Positions 16,529 to 24,208 of a DNA stretch of 64,000 nucleotides are shown here, in pieces. Where the stretch lies: positions 60,127 to 124,126 of the forward strand of contig JBHHYH010000002.1 of the NCBI GenBank assembly GCA_046757465.1, in the 5' to 3' direction. Within the stretch, counting starts at the first letter, position 1. Every line of letters begins with the position of its first letter. The notes under the pieces are model-generated. The model saw only the letters and a list, made by a program, of their open reading frames with translations, made no database searches and had not been told where the DNA came from. Both the position numbers and the translations under genes were made by a program. The DNA comes from Scalindua_A sp046757465 (GTDB taxonomy: Bacteria; Planctomycetota; Brocadiia; Brocadiales; Scalinduaceae).

Positions 16529-16542
16529 TCTAAATTCTTAGA
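16529..16542. promoter_or_regulatory. Possible upstream activator site
   Basis: The inverted repeat TCTAA-ATTC-TTAGA lies 129 bases upstream of the -24 element. The same dyad lies 131 bases upstream in the paralogous promoter. Confidence 0.5.
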
Positions 16543-16686
16543 TGGAACCTCGAAAAATATATACTTTTTTGGATACAATTTGTTTGCGGATTCTCCTGGT
16601 TTAAAGAAAGAAATGATCAATTTCATTGTAAAAAAATGTTAAAAATGACAGCTTAAAAGAAATATGTGAAATACATAGACATAAAA

Positions 16687-16710
16687 AAGGCCCACAAAAT
16701 TGTGGGCCTT
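16687..16710. terminator. Stem-loop terminator between ferredoxin and the exported protein
   Basis: AAGGCCCACA and TGTGGGCCTT form a perfect 10-bp stem around a 4-base loop with A/T-rich flanks on both sides. It is well placed to end the minus-strand ferredoxin transcript. Confidence 0.75.
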
Positions 16711-16922
16711 ATATACAAACCTAAATCAAACTGTTTCTGATTAATGCCGTGTCTTATACTTCCTTGCTTTTCATAACAAGGAGTGAAGCTCCGCGGCTTT
16801 ATGGAACAACACGTTGTGTACCATATCCCACTGTGGCACCCTTGGCTTTCTTGATACGTGGGTAAATCAGAAATTCACCAAATCCATATCTATTTGTCTA
16901 CATGCATGGACTTGATAAGAAA
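16711..16922. other. Short gene-free region after ferredoxin
   Basis: Nothing assignable. A short open frame on the minus strand ending GYGTQRVVP looks protein-like but has no start codon. Confidence 0.4.
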
Positions 16923-17111
16923 TCATTCTTCGATAATAATAGCTTCAACAGGACATTCTTCGGCTGCCTGTCTACACGTTTCTTCTGCATCAGCAGGAAC
17001 TTCGTCAACCTTTGCGACTGCCAGGTCGTCTTCCATCTCGAAAACCTCCGGGCATGTTTGCACACAGAGTTCACAACCAGTACAAAGGTCTGGGTCAACT
17101 TTTGCTTTCAA
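16923..17111 (-). CDS. [4Fe-4S] ferredoxin
   Basis: The 62-residue protein has one complete cluster motif, CTGCELCVQTCP (residues about 10-20 with the CxxCxxCxxxCP spacing partly merged), and a C-terminal Cys pair (TCRQAAEECPVEAI). This is the monocluster, Thermotoga/Desulfovibrio-type ferredoxin layout, where CxxCxxC plus the distant CP bind one 4Fe-4S centre and the remaining Cys form a disulfide. It is a cytoplasmic low-potential electron carrier. Its partner is not indicated by the neighbours. A GGAG sequence lies before the ATG. Confidence 0.93.
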   Translation of the reverse strand: MKAKVDPDLCTGCELCVQTCPEVFEMEDDLAVAKVDEVPADAEETCRQAAEECPVEAIIIEE

Positions 17112-17281
17112 TGATATTCTCCTTTAATTTAAAAAGTTATAAATATAACATTTTAAGATAACAACGCTGCATGGTTCCTTATCCAATGCAGAGTATGCCT
17201 CCCAAACACACATTACCCACCTTGGAAAAGCGTGCTCAGGAAACTAACTCTACATTTTATTGTTTCATGCAACGTTAGTAA

Positions 17282-17734
17282 TCACTCCATCCTGCGATAC
17301 GGAGTGATTAAGACAATTCTAACTGCTAAAAACTTTCCATCCTTTATTGAATAATTGCATTTGATGTAGTCGCCAGCCTTAAGATGATCGAAGCTTATTA
17401 CGTCGTCCTTTCGGAATTTAGTGCCACCTTTGACTGAAGCTATGTTAGTCAATCTGCCGCCTTTATAGCACCTTGTATCTTTAGATAGCATTAGCGGCTT
17501 ATCTCCTAACTTTTTAATCCCTTCCAATTTAATCTCCATTTTCTCCAGATCAAGATCCTTTATCTGACCTTCGAGTACAGCAAGAACCTTATGGTGCCAA
17601 ATGAATTCAGTTGCAGCCCCTTCAGAAAAGCCCGACCATTTAACTGATTTTTCAGCAAATGCATTAATACCTAACAAGAAAACTCCAAAAAAGGAGGATA
17701 GCATTACAATTTTTACAGTCTTACTCATTTTCAT
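17282..17734 (-). CDS. Small exported protein, paralogue of the gene at 15902
   Basis: The 150-residue product has a signal peptide ending near AFAEK, then the same beta-rich domain as its paralogue (LEGQIKDLDLEKMEIKLEG, GGTKFRKDD, FDHLKAGDYIKCNYS, AVRIV). It has an eight-residue insertion after the signal compared with the paralogue. The GGAGGG ribosome binding site is conserved. Its promoter has the better sigma-54 match of the pair. Function unknown; it may handle an envelope stress or nutrient cue under an enhancer-binding regulator. Confidence 0.75.
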   Translation of the reverse strand: MKMSKTVKIVMLSSFFGVFLLGINAFAEKSVKWSGFSEGAATEFIWHHKVLAVLEGQIKDLDLEKMEIKLEGIKKLGDKPLMLSKDTRCYKGGRLTNIASVKGGTKFRKDDVISFDHLKAGDYIKCNYSIKDGKFLAVRIVLITPYRRME

Positions 17735-17782
17735 GCCCTCCTTTTATAATTAATTGTTAAAAATTTCCTTTATATTAATTAT

Positions 17783-17799
17783 ATCAATTATCGTGCCAA
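17783..17799 (-). promoter_or_regulatory. Sigma-54-like promoter
   Basis: On the minus strand TTGGCACG-ATAA-TTGAT keeps a perfect -24 element with correct spacing; the -12 box is TTGAT instead of TTGCT. The predicted start site leaves a leader of about 40 bases with GGAGGG. Confidence 0.7.
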
Positions 17800-17929
17800 T
17801 TTGTATTAATATTCAAGATTGAAATACGAATTGATGAAAAGATAACATGCGTTGAGATAAAGGATTACAAACCCTGTGTTTCCTTAAAAAGACAAAATTT
17901 AAATGCCAATATAACCCTTATCAAAAAAG

Positions 17930-17943
17930 TCTAAATCTTTAGA
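17930..17943. promoter_or_regulatory. Possible upstream activator site
   Basis: The inverted repeat TCTAA-ATCT-TTAGA lies 131 bases upstream of the -24 element, preceded by the same CAAAAAAG flank as the site at 16529-16542. Confidence 0.5.
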
Positions 17944-18053
17944 TTAAACCTTAGAAACTTATATTTATGATGGCATTCGTTTCATCTATTACGCTAATTT
18001 AAAGGCAGTGATTATCAATTTCATAATAAAGAATTGTTGAAAATGGTTTTACT

Positions 18054-18176
18054 TAGTATCTGTTGCGGAAAGACTGTATTGTCATCCTGAACTTAATTCA
18101 GGATTGATATATATAGATTCTGAAATAAATTCAGAATGACACTTTTGAGCATTTGAGCTTTCCGCAACAGAAACTA
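18054..18176. repeat. MITE-like element, family C, copy 1
   Basis: Terminal inverted repeats of about 19 bp (TAGTATCTGTTGCGGAAAG on the left, one mismatch on the right) bound a 123-bp element with inner hairpins of the gtcatcctgaac type. Other copies are at 49086-49257 and, truncated, from 34060. Confidence 0.8.
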
Positions 18177-18221
18177 CTTAAAGGATATATATGTTACAAC
18201 TAAAGAAAATAATTTTTGTAG

Positions 18222-19337
18222 TTATTCTTTAATAGATCTTAAGCGCTGCACAAGCCTTGAAAACCCTTTTTTGGATAAAGGAGGTGCCTTAACCAGCTCC
18301 AGGTTTTCTTCTACATGCGAGTTTGCTTTGTGGCCAACAACAGGCGCGATTATGCCGGGTGTCGATCTAACAAATTGCAATGCCCTGTGAGACGGCTTCT
18401 TCAGCCCGCCAAATTCAGGAATTACCCCGGGTTCAAGCAGTCTGGCCTGCATTAAGGGAACACTGGTAAAAACGCCTATCTTTAAATCCATTGCGGCATC
18501 CAGTATTGATACGTTCTTTCCGTTTAATACCTGATTTTTTAATGTTAAGGCCTCATCAAAATACACGTTGTACGGTAACTGGATAAACTTAAATCCGTGT
18601 TCTTCACCCGCGACTTCCCTTGCAAGGTCTACAACATCTGATAACAGAAGATGTTGGGGATCGCCCCTTGTAACTCTGAAACAATCCCAGGTTGCCATTC
18701 CATAATATGTTATTTTGCCTTTCCTTCTCTGTTCTTCGTAGAATTCAAAGACGTCTCTGAGTCTTTTCATGAATTCTACCTTTGAGATGTCCTGTATCTG
18801 TCCCTCGACGGCATTATGAAGATACATCAAATCGATACACTGCAAGCCGAGATTTCTTAAACTTCTATTTAGTTGATCTTCAAGATATGCAACAGTCATA
18901 CAATGATATCCGGAAGATATATCGGTCTTCTTGATAATACCCGGATTTACTAACTCCCTTTTAATGTATTCCCAGAATTTCTCTTTTATATCTCCATCAT
19001 TTGTGAGATAACCGTTTTTTGTGCTTATAAAAATCTCTTCCCTTTTTATGTTTCCTTCATCTAAGAGCTCCGATATCGTCTTTCCAACAGACCTTTCAGC
19101 TTTTTGAGAACGATAGTTAATAGCAGTATCGATTACGTTTATTCCGGAGAGAACCGATTCCCTGACAGCCTTTGTAACCAGTACATCAGTTGTGTCATCC
19201 GGGTTGCCTAAGTACGTACCCATACCAATAGATGACAATCTCAGGCCATCAAACGTCCTGAAATGATTCCTTCCTGCTTCCCGGTTTTTGCTTGCAAAGT
19301 TAATCGTACCTTTACAAGTAGCATGACCCTTAATCAT
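18222..19337 (-). CDS. Aldo/keto reductase family protein
   Basis: The 371-residue protein shows the AKR pattern: a GMGTYLG N-terminal strand, NVIDTAINYRSQKAERSVG with the catalytic Asp and Tyr, FISTKNGYL with the catalytic Lys, and IDLMYLHNAVEGQ with the His. Residues about 320-360 (GIIAPVVGHKANSHVEENLEL) match the cofactor-binding C-terminus. It would be a cytoplasmic NADPH-dependent oxidoreductase. The protein is longer than usual, with an extension of about 60 residues in the middle (NPGIIKKTDIS...), and the substrate is unknown. The folD gene upstream is in the same direction. Confidence 0.85.
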   Translation of the reverse strand: MIKGHATCKGTINFASKNREAGRNHFRTFDGLRLSSIGMGTYLGNPDDTTDVLVTKAVRESVLSGINVIDTAINYRSQKAERSVGKTISELLDEGNIKREEIFISTKNGYLTNDGDIKEKFWEYIKRELVNPGIIKKTDISSGYHCMTVAYLEDQLNRSLRNLGLQCIDLMYLHNAVEGQIQDISKVEFMKRLRDVFEFYEEQRRKGKITYYGMATWDCFRVTRGDPQHLLLSDVVDLAREVAGEEHGFKFIQLPYNVYFDEALTLKNQVLNGKNVSILDAAMDLKIGVFTSVPLMQARLLEPGVIPEFGGLKKPSHRALQFVRSTPGIIAPVVGHKANSHVEENLELVKAPPLSKKGFSRLVQRLRSIKE

Positions 19338-19427
19338 AATATCAGGAGTTCGAACTACACGTCCTCCAGGATCGAAAAAAAGAAGGTTTTTACAGGGTAC
19401 TACCTACCACCTATTACCTACTTTGGT

Positions 19428-20345
19428 TTACCTCTGTTGTATTCCCAATTTAAATTTAAGAGACTTAAGGGTGTTTTTCATAAGCATCGTAATCGTCATG
19501 GGACCAACACCACCGGGGACAGGCGTAATGTAACCGGCAATCTCTTTGGCTGCTTCAAAATCAACATCACCTTTTAAGATTGCAACCATCTTGTTCGGGT
19601 CCTTTTTGCTGGGTTTTTTACCTACCCTGTTGACGCCAACGTCAATTACGCATGCACCCGGCTTAATCCACTCCGGCTTTACCAGGCCGGGAACGCCAGC
19701 GGCAACGATTAAGATGTCTGCACGTTTGCAGTGTTCTGCCATATTCTTTGTACGTGTATGAATAACCGTTACTGTTGAGTTAGCGCCTTCTCCTTTCTGA
19801 AGCATCATGTTGGCAATTGGCTTTCCCACAATGTTTGAACGCCCCACTACTACAACCTCAGCTCCGCTTGTCTCAACGCCGGCACGCACGATCATTTCCT
19901 GAATACCGGCTGGTGTGCACGGTGGGAATTTTACCTCATCACCACCAATCATAAGACGCCCGACATTTACGGGATGGAAGCCATCAACGTCCTTATCAGG
20001 ATCAATAGCATTAAGTACTTTCTTTTCATTTATGTGCTTTGGAAGAGGGAGTTGAACAAGTATACCATGGATTGAATCGTCATTGTTATACTTGTCAATA
20101 AGGGCAAGAAGGTCCTCTTCTGAGATATCAACCGGCTGAGAATCCTGTACCTCTTTAAAACCAACCCTGTGGGCGGTCTTGATTTTTAATGTTACATAAG
20201 ACATGGAAGCAGGGCTCTCACCAACAAGGATAGTTACAAGTCCGGGTACAACCCCGTGTTTTTTCTTTATTTCTGCTACCTCAGCAGTGATTTCTTCGAG
20301 TATCTGTTCACGGATTTCGGTACCTTTGATTAATTTTGCAGTCAT
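19428..20345 (-). CDS. folD: Bifunctional methylenetetrahydrofolate dehydrogenase/cyclohydrolase
   Basis: The protein has all FolD hallmarks: YVTLKIKTA with the catalytic Tyr and Lys, GILVQLPLPKH, DKDVDGFHPVNVG, PPCTPAGI, VVVGRSNIVGKP (NADP site) and the C-terminal GGVGPMTITMLM. It interconverts methylene-, methenyl- and formyl-tetrahydrofolate in the cytoplasm. I start at ATG 20345, 11 bases after GAAAGGAG; a TTG 21 bases upstream would place that site inside the gene. The last 14 or so residues (KSLKFKLGIQQR) are encoded by a dispersed repeat. Confidence 0.96.
   Translation of the reverse strand: MTAKLIKGTEIREQILEEITAEVAEIKKKHGVVPGLVTILVGESPASMSYVTLKIKTAHRVGFKEVQDSQPVDISEEDLLALIDKYNNDDSIHGILVQLPLPKHINEKKVLNAIDPDKDVDGFHPVNVGRLMIGGDEVKFPPCTPAGIQEMIVRAGVETSGAEVVVVGRSNIVGKPIANMMLQKGEGANSTVTVIHTRTKNMAEHCKRADILIVAAGVPGLVKPEWIKPGACVIDVGVNRVGKKPSKKDPNKMVAILKGDVDFEAAKEIAGYITPVPGGVGPMTITMLMKNTLKSLKFKLGIQQR
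19433..19473 (-). repeat. Short dispersed repeat (GTATTCCCAATTT type), copy 3
   Basis: The repeat lies entirely within the 3' end of folD and encodes the C-terminal tail of FolD. The same DNA lies outside genes at 5512-5550. Confidence 0.75.
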
Positions 20346-20790
20346 TGGTTCAACTTCTCCTTTCAAAACAAATTATACGTAATCGATCAATATCAAGTGG
20401 AAAACTGCGCCAAAGGCGGATCTGAAGCTAACCAACAGGGTCGCCTCAGGAGACAGGGTCGTCCTCAGGCGACTGCCTTAGGTACGACCACCCCTCAATC
20501 CCCTCCTTCGCAAGGAGGGGATAAAGGGGAGGTCATAAAATCCAATAGAGTTTCACCTGATACTGAAAAAATTCCCTTAAGCACAACTTAGCTATGCTTT
20601 TGGCGAAGATGCCTGAAGAGGTAAAATAATAGTAAAACAATAAAGATAATACAACTTTTTTCCTGATTCTTAGAAGGTATTGAAAAAATAAAAACGAGAA
20701 TTTATTTTATCTCAAATGCATCTTATGATATTATAATTGATTTAAATATTTAAGGAATCTTGTTAAATCTTTTTTGAGGAGGTTCGAAAT
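20346..20790. other. Intergenic region with hairpin repeat and promoter of the protoglobin gene
   Basis: A GC-rich part (about 20400-20535) contains the palindrome at 20486-20533. The remainder is AT-rich and leads into a GAGGAGG ribosome binding site. A frame at 20397-20591 is repeat-derived and not supported as a gene. Confidence 0.6.
20486..20533. repeat. Palindromic repeat of the GACCACCCC type
   Basis: CCCCTCCTT and AAGGAGGGG form a 9-bp stem inside a larger imperfect inverted repeat. The 48-base unit is nearly identical to the one inside murD at 55658-55705. Confidence 0.8.
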
Positions 20791-21444
20791 ATGTCAATAA
20801 TGTCGGATGCATATATGAAGGCATTCCCAATGGAAACAAAAAAGAAGAGTGCCGGCGGTAAGCATAATCCTGTTCTGGACGTTCCCGAATTTAAAAAAGC
20901 ATGGGATCTTTACAGGGATACCAGTCTTGACATAATGAAGCGTTACGAGTATATGGCTCAGTGTGTGGGCTTCACGGATAAGGATACTGAGGCCATTAAG
21001 GAATCTAAGGAAATTATAGCGGCAAACCTTAAGGCAATCCTTGATCATATTTATTATGAAAAGTTAGTGGGCGATCCGTGGCTCTCCAGATGGTTTAGAG
21101 ATGATAGCGGGAAAATAGCCAAAGAATACGTTGACCTTAGAAGGGCGCGACAACAAAAATTTCTGCTTAAGATATTGGAATGTAAATGGGACGAGGAGTT
21201 CTGGAATCACGTCCGCTGGGTTGGCGCTGTACATGTTCCAATCTTCGGAAATGAAGATATGTACATACCAGTAAGATTGAATTTAGCACTATGGGGTTAT
21301 ATACATCAGTATTTGTTTAATCTCTTTGCTGAGGAATTGAAGAACGATCCTGACAAGCTACGCATGATTACGACTGCCTGGACAAAGCTCTTCTGGATTA
21401 TTATAGATATTTATCACATCGACTATTTTGGACCCTGGATGTAG
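20791..21444 (+). CDS. Protoglobin-like heme protein
   Basis: The 217-residue all-helical protein fits the protoglobin/globin-coupled-sensor fold: a long Z-helix (YRDTSLDIMKRYEYMAQCVGF), a helix ILDHIYYEKL, and WNHVRWVGAVHVPIFG...YIPVRL in which His148 is the likely proximal heme ligand. No output domain follows, so it is a single-domain protoglobin rather than a sensor. It could bind O2, NO or CO; a role in NO handling would suit anammox metabolism but is inference. A GAGGAGG site precedes the ATG, and a stem-loop terminator follows. Confidence 0.8.
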   Translation: MSIMSDAYMKAFPMETKKKSAGGKHNPVLDVPEFKKAWDLYRDTSLDIMKRYEYMAQCVGFTDKDTEAIKESKEIIAANLKAILDHIYYEKLVGDPWLSRWFRDDSGKIAKEYVDLRRARQQKFLLKILECKWDEEFWNHVRWVGAVHVPIFGNEDMYIPVRLNLALWGYIHQYLFNLFAEELKNDPDKLRMITTAWTKLFWIIIDIYHIDYFGPWM

Positions 21445-21500
21445 TATTGGATTATGAAAGCTGAGAATAAGGGTTTTGTTGCACGTAGAAATCAAATAAG

Positions 21501-21537
21501 GGAAATGGCAATGCATTTTCAGGAAATTGCCATTTCC
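21501..21537. terminator. Stem-loop terminator after the protoglobin gene
   Basis: GGAAATGGCAAT and its complement ATTGCCATTTCC make a 12-bp perfect stem, followed by TGTGTTTCCC. It separates two convergent genes. Confidence 0.7.
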
Positions 21538-21567
21538 TGTGTTTCCCTCCTGTAGACAAAGCGCCGT

Positions 21568-22029
21568 CTATTCTATGTACGGCATCAGTGCCCACTTAAT
21601 AACCCATGTGTACACATCCATATTTTGATCCATGCACAGGATACCGCCATTCTGGAATTTGAAAACAGGCTTATCTGTTGATCCTGTTATGAGGTAAGAG
21701 GTCAGCCTTTCCATGAATGGAAGATGACCCACGAGCATGAGGTTATCTTTACTGCCTATTTCGTTAGCAATAACCGTCACATCATCCAGAGGTTTTAGTC
21801 CGCTACGTTCTTGAACGCCGTCTTTGGGATTCAAGGCAGATGCAAAAATCTCTGCCGTCCGTTGAGCCCTTTTTTTCCCACTATGTTCGATGCGTGAAAC
21901 TCGTATTCCATTACGTTTGGCAGCGTTTGCAATTCGCTCTACTTCCAGGATTCCTTCTTTTGAAAGATCCTGCTCCGGATCTATATCTTTTGACAGGCTC
22001 TTGCCGTGCTGAACGAGAAAGAGTGCCAT
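21568..22029 (-). CDS. SixA-like phosphohistidine phosphatase
   Basis: A 153-residue histidine-phosphatase-family protein with the N-terminal FLVQHGKS motif (catalytic His8) and a second His in LVGHLPFMERL. The usual RHG is QHG, a change common in SixA-like proteins of these phyla. SixA removes phosphate from phosphohistidine; other small phosphate esters are possible. A putative flavin-binding gene lies upstream in the same direction, 64 bases away. Confidence 0.8.
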   Translation of the reverse strand: MALFLVQHGKSLSKDIDPEQDLSKEGILEVERIANAAKRNGIRVSRIEHSGKKRAQRTAEIFASALNPKDGVQERSGLKPLDDVTVIANEIGSKDNLMLVGHLPFMERLTSYLITGSTDKPVFKFQNGGILCMDQNMDVYTWVIKWALMPYIE

Positions 22030-22093
22030 GTTGATAGTTCTCCTTATAAGGAGCTTGATGTTACGAATGAATTACATTACCGGAAGACTTCTT

Positions 22094-22516
22094 TTATAGA
22101 CATTCAACTTCTGGCAATATACCGCCAGACTTCATATCTCTAAATTCAATTTTTTCAGGCGAAAACTTTAAAACAATTAACTCCGGGTCGTTTATGCCAC
22201 CCTGAAAATATGGGGCAAGTTCTTCTTTCCATACACATTTCTTTGTCTCCATATCTTCAAAGGCTTCTAACTTTCCGAAAAGCCTGACATCTCTGGATGT
22301 TTCACTGTTAAAGGAGACAATGCAAGCATTACTGTTTTTGTTAACATGTTCAATCTTTGGAGAGCTCTTGTGGGCAACAAACCATATCTTCAGATCGTCT
22401 TCAACCTTTTGAATTTCCATGATTCGGCATGAAGGTTTATTATCCATACAGGTAGCAATAGAGACCGTTTTAACTGTATCTAAGTAATTCCTTGTTTTGT
22501 CCTTAACACTAGACAT
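22094..22516 (-). CDS. Pyridoxamine 5'-phosphate oxidase-like, flavin-binding protein
   Basis: The 140-residue protein has the split-barrel pattern of the PNPOx-like superfamily: VKTVSIATCMDNKPSCRIM, IWFVAHKSSPKIEHVNKN and VSFNSETSRDVRLFGKLE. Small members of this group bind FMN or F420 and reduce unknown substrates; some are general stress proteins. It lies between the DegP-type protease and the SixA-like gene on the same strand, so the three may be co-transcribed. Confidence 0.75.
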   Translation of the reverse strand: MSSVKDKTRNYLDTVKTVSIATCMDNKPSCRIMEIQKVEDDLKIWFVAHKSSPKIEHVNKNSNACIVSFNSETSRDVRLFGKLEAFEDMETKKCVWKEELAPYFQGGINDPELIVLKFSPEKIEFRDMKSGGILPEVECL

Positions 22517-22547
22517 GGTATTTCCTTAAAAAGATAATTATAAAATT

Positions 22548-23678
22548 TTAACCAACAGTCTGAAGAACAATACGGATTAACATTTTCCTGCCTTCCCTGA
22601 TAATAATTAATTCTACTTCATCCCCAACTTCGTGTCTATCAAGAATTTTGATAAGGTCTGAACTCTCTTTTACCGGAAAACCATCACATCCAATTATCAC
22701 ATCTCCCATTTCAATTTGTCCATCTGGCAATCTTTTCACCGCTTGCAATCCAGCCTCTTCCGCAGAACTTCCTCTATATACCTCAAGTATACCAACTCCT
22801 TCCATTCCCAATCTTGCCATGATATTGTCAGGAATCAGCGAAACTCCAAGTCCGGGGCGCTCTACCTTTCCATAGTTAATCAATTTTGTGACAATTCGAT
22901 TGACGGTATCTACCGGTACTGCGAAACCGACTCCCGAATACGCACCGCTGGGGCTGATAATGGCGGTGTTTACGCCTATTAACCTGCCGAATGAATCCAG
23001 GAGTGGACCACCGGAATTTCCCGGGTTTATGGCCGCGTCTGTTTGGATCACATCATGGATGTATCGCTTGGTCATGGACTGAATAGTCCTGCCCAGAGCG
23101 CTAATAACACCCGTGGTCAATGTGGAATCCAATCCAAAAGGGTTTCCAATAGCCTCTACCTTTTGTCCCACCCGTAAATCTTTAGAGCTCCCGACCATCA
23201 CCGGTGTAATGTTAAGGTTCGAGGCATTTATTCGCAATACTGCCAGGTCGTGGTCGGGATCGGCTCCTACTAAGTCAGCATCGTAACTCTTTCCGTCTTG
23301 CATCCTGACTTCGACATTGTCAGCCTGATAGATAACATGAAAATTTGTCACTATATGGCCCATATCATCCCACAAGAAGCCTGAACCGGTTCCTTGAGGT
23401 ATCTCCATAACATTGAATGAAAATAAATCCCGTTGAAACCTCTTGTTGGTTATGTAGGTAACAGATGGAGAGACCTTTTCAAAGATTTCTATATTGGCCT
23501 TTTCATCTGCTCCTAAATCACCCATTGCCTGGGTCACCGGACGCATTTCCACTCGTGGCCGCATGAATCTTAAGGGCTTAAGGCCGAGAAAATCGGCAAC
23601 TAACCATACACATATCAGGATAATCAGAAGCCTGATCCATTTTACCAGTTTCGGATTTAGTGAAGAATAATGTTGCAT
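22548..23678 (-). CDS. DegP/HtrA-type serine protease with PDZ domain
   Basis: The 376-residue protein has an N-terminal membrane helix (about 13-30), a trypsin-like domain with the triad His114 (TNFHVIY), Asp144 (PDHDLAVL) and Ser222 (NPGNSGGPL), and one PDZ domain (about 275-375, GVGILEVYRGSSAEEAGL). This is the DegS-like layout, a membrane-anchored envelope quality-control or signalling protease. It is likely to cleave misfolded or regulatory envelope proteins. It is the first gene of a minus-strand run. Confidence 0.92.
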   Translation of the reverse strand: MQHYSSLNPKLVKWIRLLIILICVWLVADFLGLKPLRFMRPRVEMRPVTQAMGDLGADEKANIEIFEKVSPSVTYITNKRFQRDLFSFNVMEIPQGTGSGFLWDDMGHIVTNFHVIYQADNVEVRMQDGKSYDADLVGADPDHDLAVLRINASNLNITPVMVGSSKDLRVGQKVEAIGNPFGLDSTLTTGVISALGRTIQSMTKRYIHDVIQTDAAINPGNSGGPLLDSFGRLIGVNTAIISPSGAYSGVGFAVPVDTVNRIVTKLINYGKVERPGLGVSLIPDNIMARLGMEGVGILEVYRGSSAEEAGLQAVKRLPDGQIEMGDVIIGCDGFPVKESSDLIKILDRHEVGDEVELIIIREGRKMLIRIVLQTVG

Positions 23679-23712
23679 AATATATATAGTATAGTCGTTT
23701 CAGTTTTAACAA

Positions 23713-23787
23713 ATCCCCCCGCAGCTTTCTTGCCGAAATTAGGCTCTGTAAGAGCGAAAGCAAGAAGCGGGGGGAAAGAGGGGGATT
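23713..23787. repeat. Hairpin repeat of the TTTCTTGCCGAAA type
   Basis: A C5-G5 bounded stem contains tttcttgccgaaa and gagcgaaagcaag segments. Relatives are at about 25462-25517, 27431-27489 and 28804-28865. Confidence 0.65.
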
Positions 23788-24048
23788 GAAAATTAGTTAA
23801 TTTAATTCCTGTATTTTTATATTAATATCTAACACCGTTTATGTTTGTCATTCCCGCAAAAGCAGGAATCTATATTTTTTTGGAATAGTTACTAGATCCC
23901 CACTTTCGTGAGGATAAACTCCAGTGGGAATCCAGGATTAATTGTCATCAAATATTTTATTTGAATTTCTATTTTTAGTTTTTTGGAGTTAAGGCCACGC
24001 CTTAGGCGGATCCGTCATCTGTCATGACCTTAGCCTTTTATTATATCT

Positions 24049-24166
24049 GTAGCGGAAACCTTTAGGTTTCCACCTCCATGAGATAGTTAGCAAAGATGGT
24101 TATATGAACGTTTACATGGAGTTGATCCCATGATGGGTGGAGGTCTGAAGACCTCCGCTACGGTTG
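24049..24166. repeat. Inverted-repeat element of the GTAGCGGA type
   Basis: The ends GTAGCGGA and TCCGCTAC are complementary, with a second pair of stems (CCTTTAGG / GGTCTGAAGACC) inside. It resembles the inner part of family B elements. Confidence 0.6.
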
Positions 24167-24208
24167 GCAATCGTATTCTGCCCAGAGAGCGTTAATTTAT
24201 ATTTTATC

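Larger units (their letters stand above)
23679..24208. other. Gene-free region with three repeat types
   Basis: The stretch holds a long imperfect hairpin at 23713-23787, a segment of the gtcattcccgc type at about 23847-23935, and an inverted-repeat element at 24049-24166. No gene is supported. Confidence 0.65.

Noticed and set aside
16741..16870. Minus-strand open frame ending IKKAKGATVGYGTQRVVP
   Set aside because: It reads like a real C-terminus but has no ATG or GTG start in the frame and follows a TAG; I could not assign it, so it may be a remnant.
20397..20591. Plus-strand frame of 64 codons
   Set aside because: It overlaps the GACCACCCC palindrome, has a low-complexity composition and no ribosome binding site.
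21568..22029. QHG instead of RHG in the SixA-like protein as an inactivating change
   Set aside because: The catalytic His is kept and QHG is common in this subgroup.
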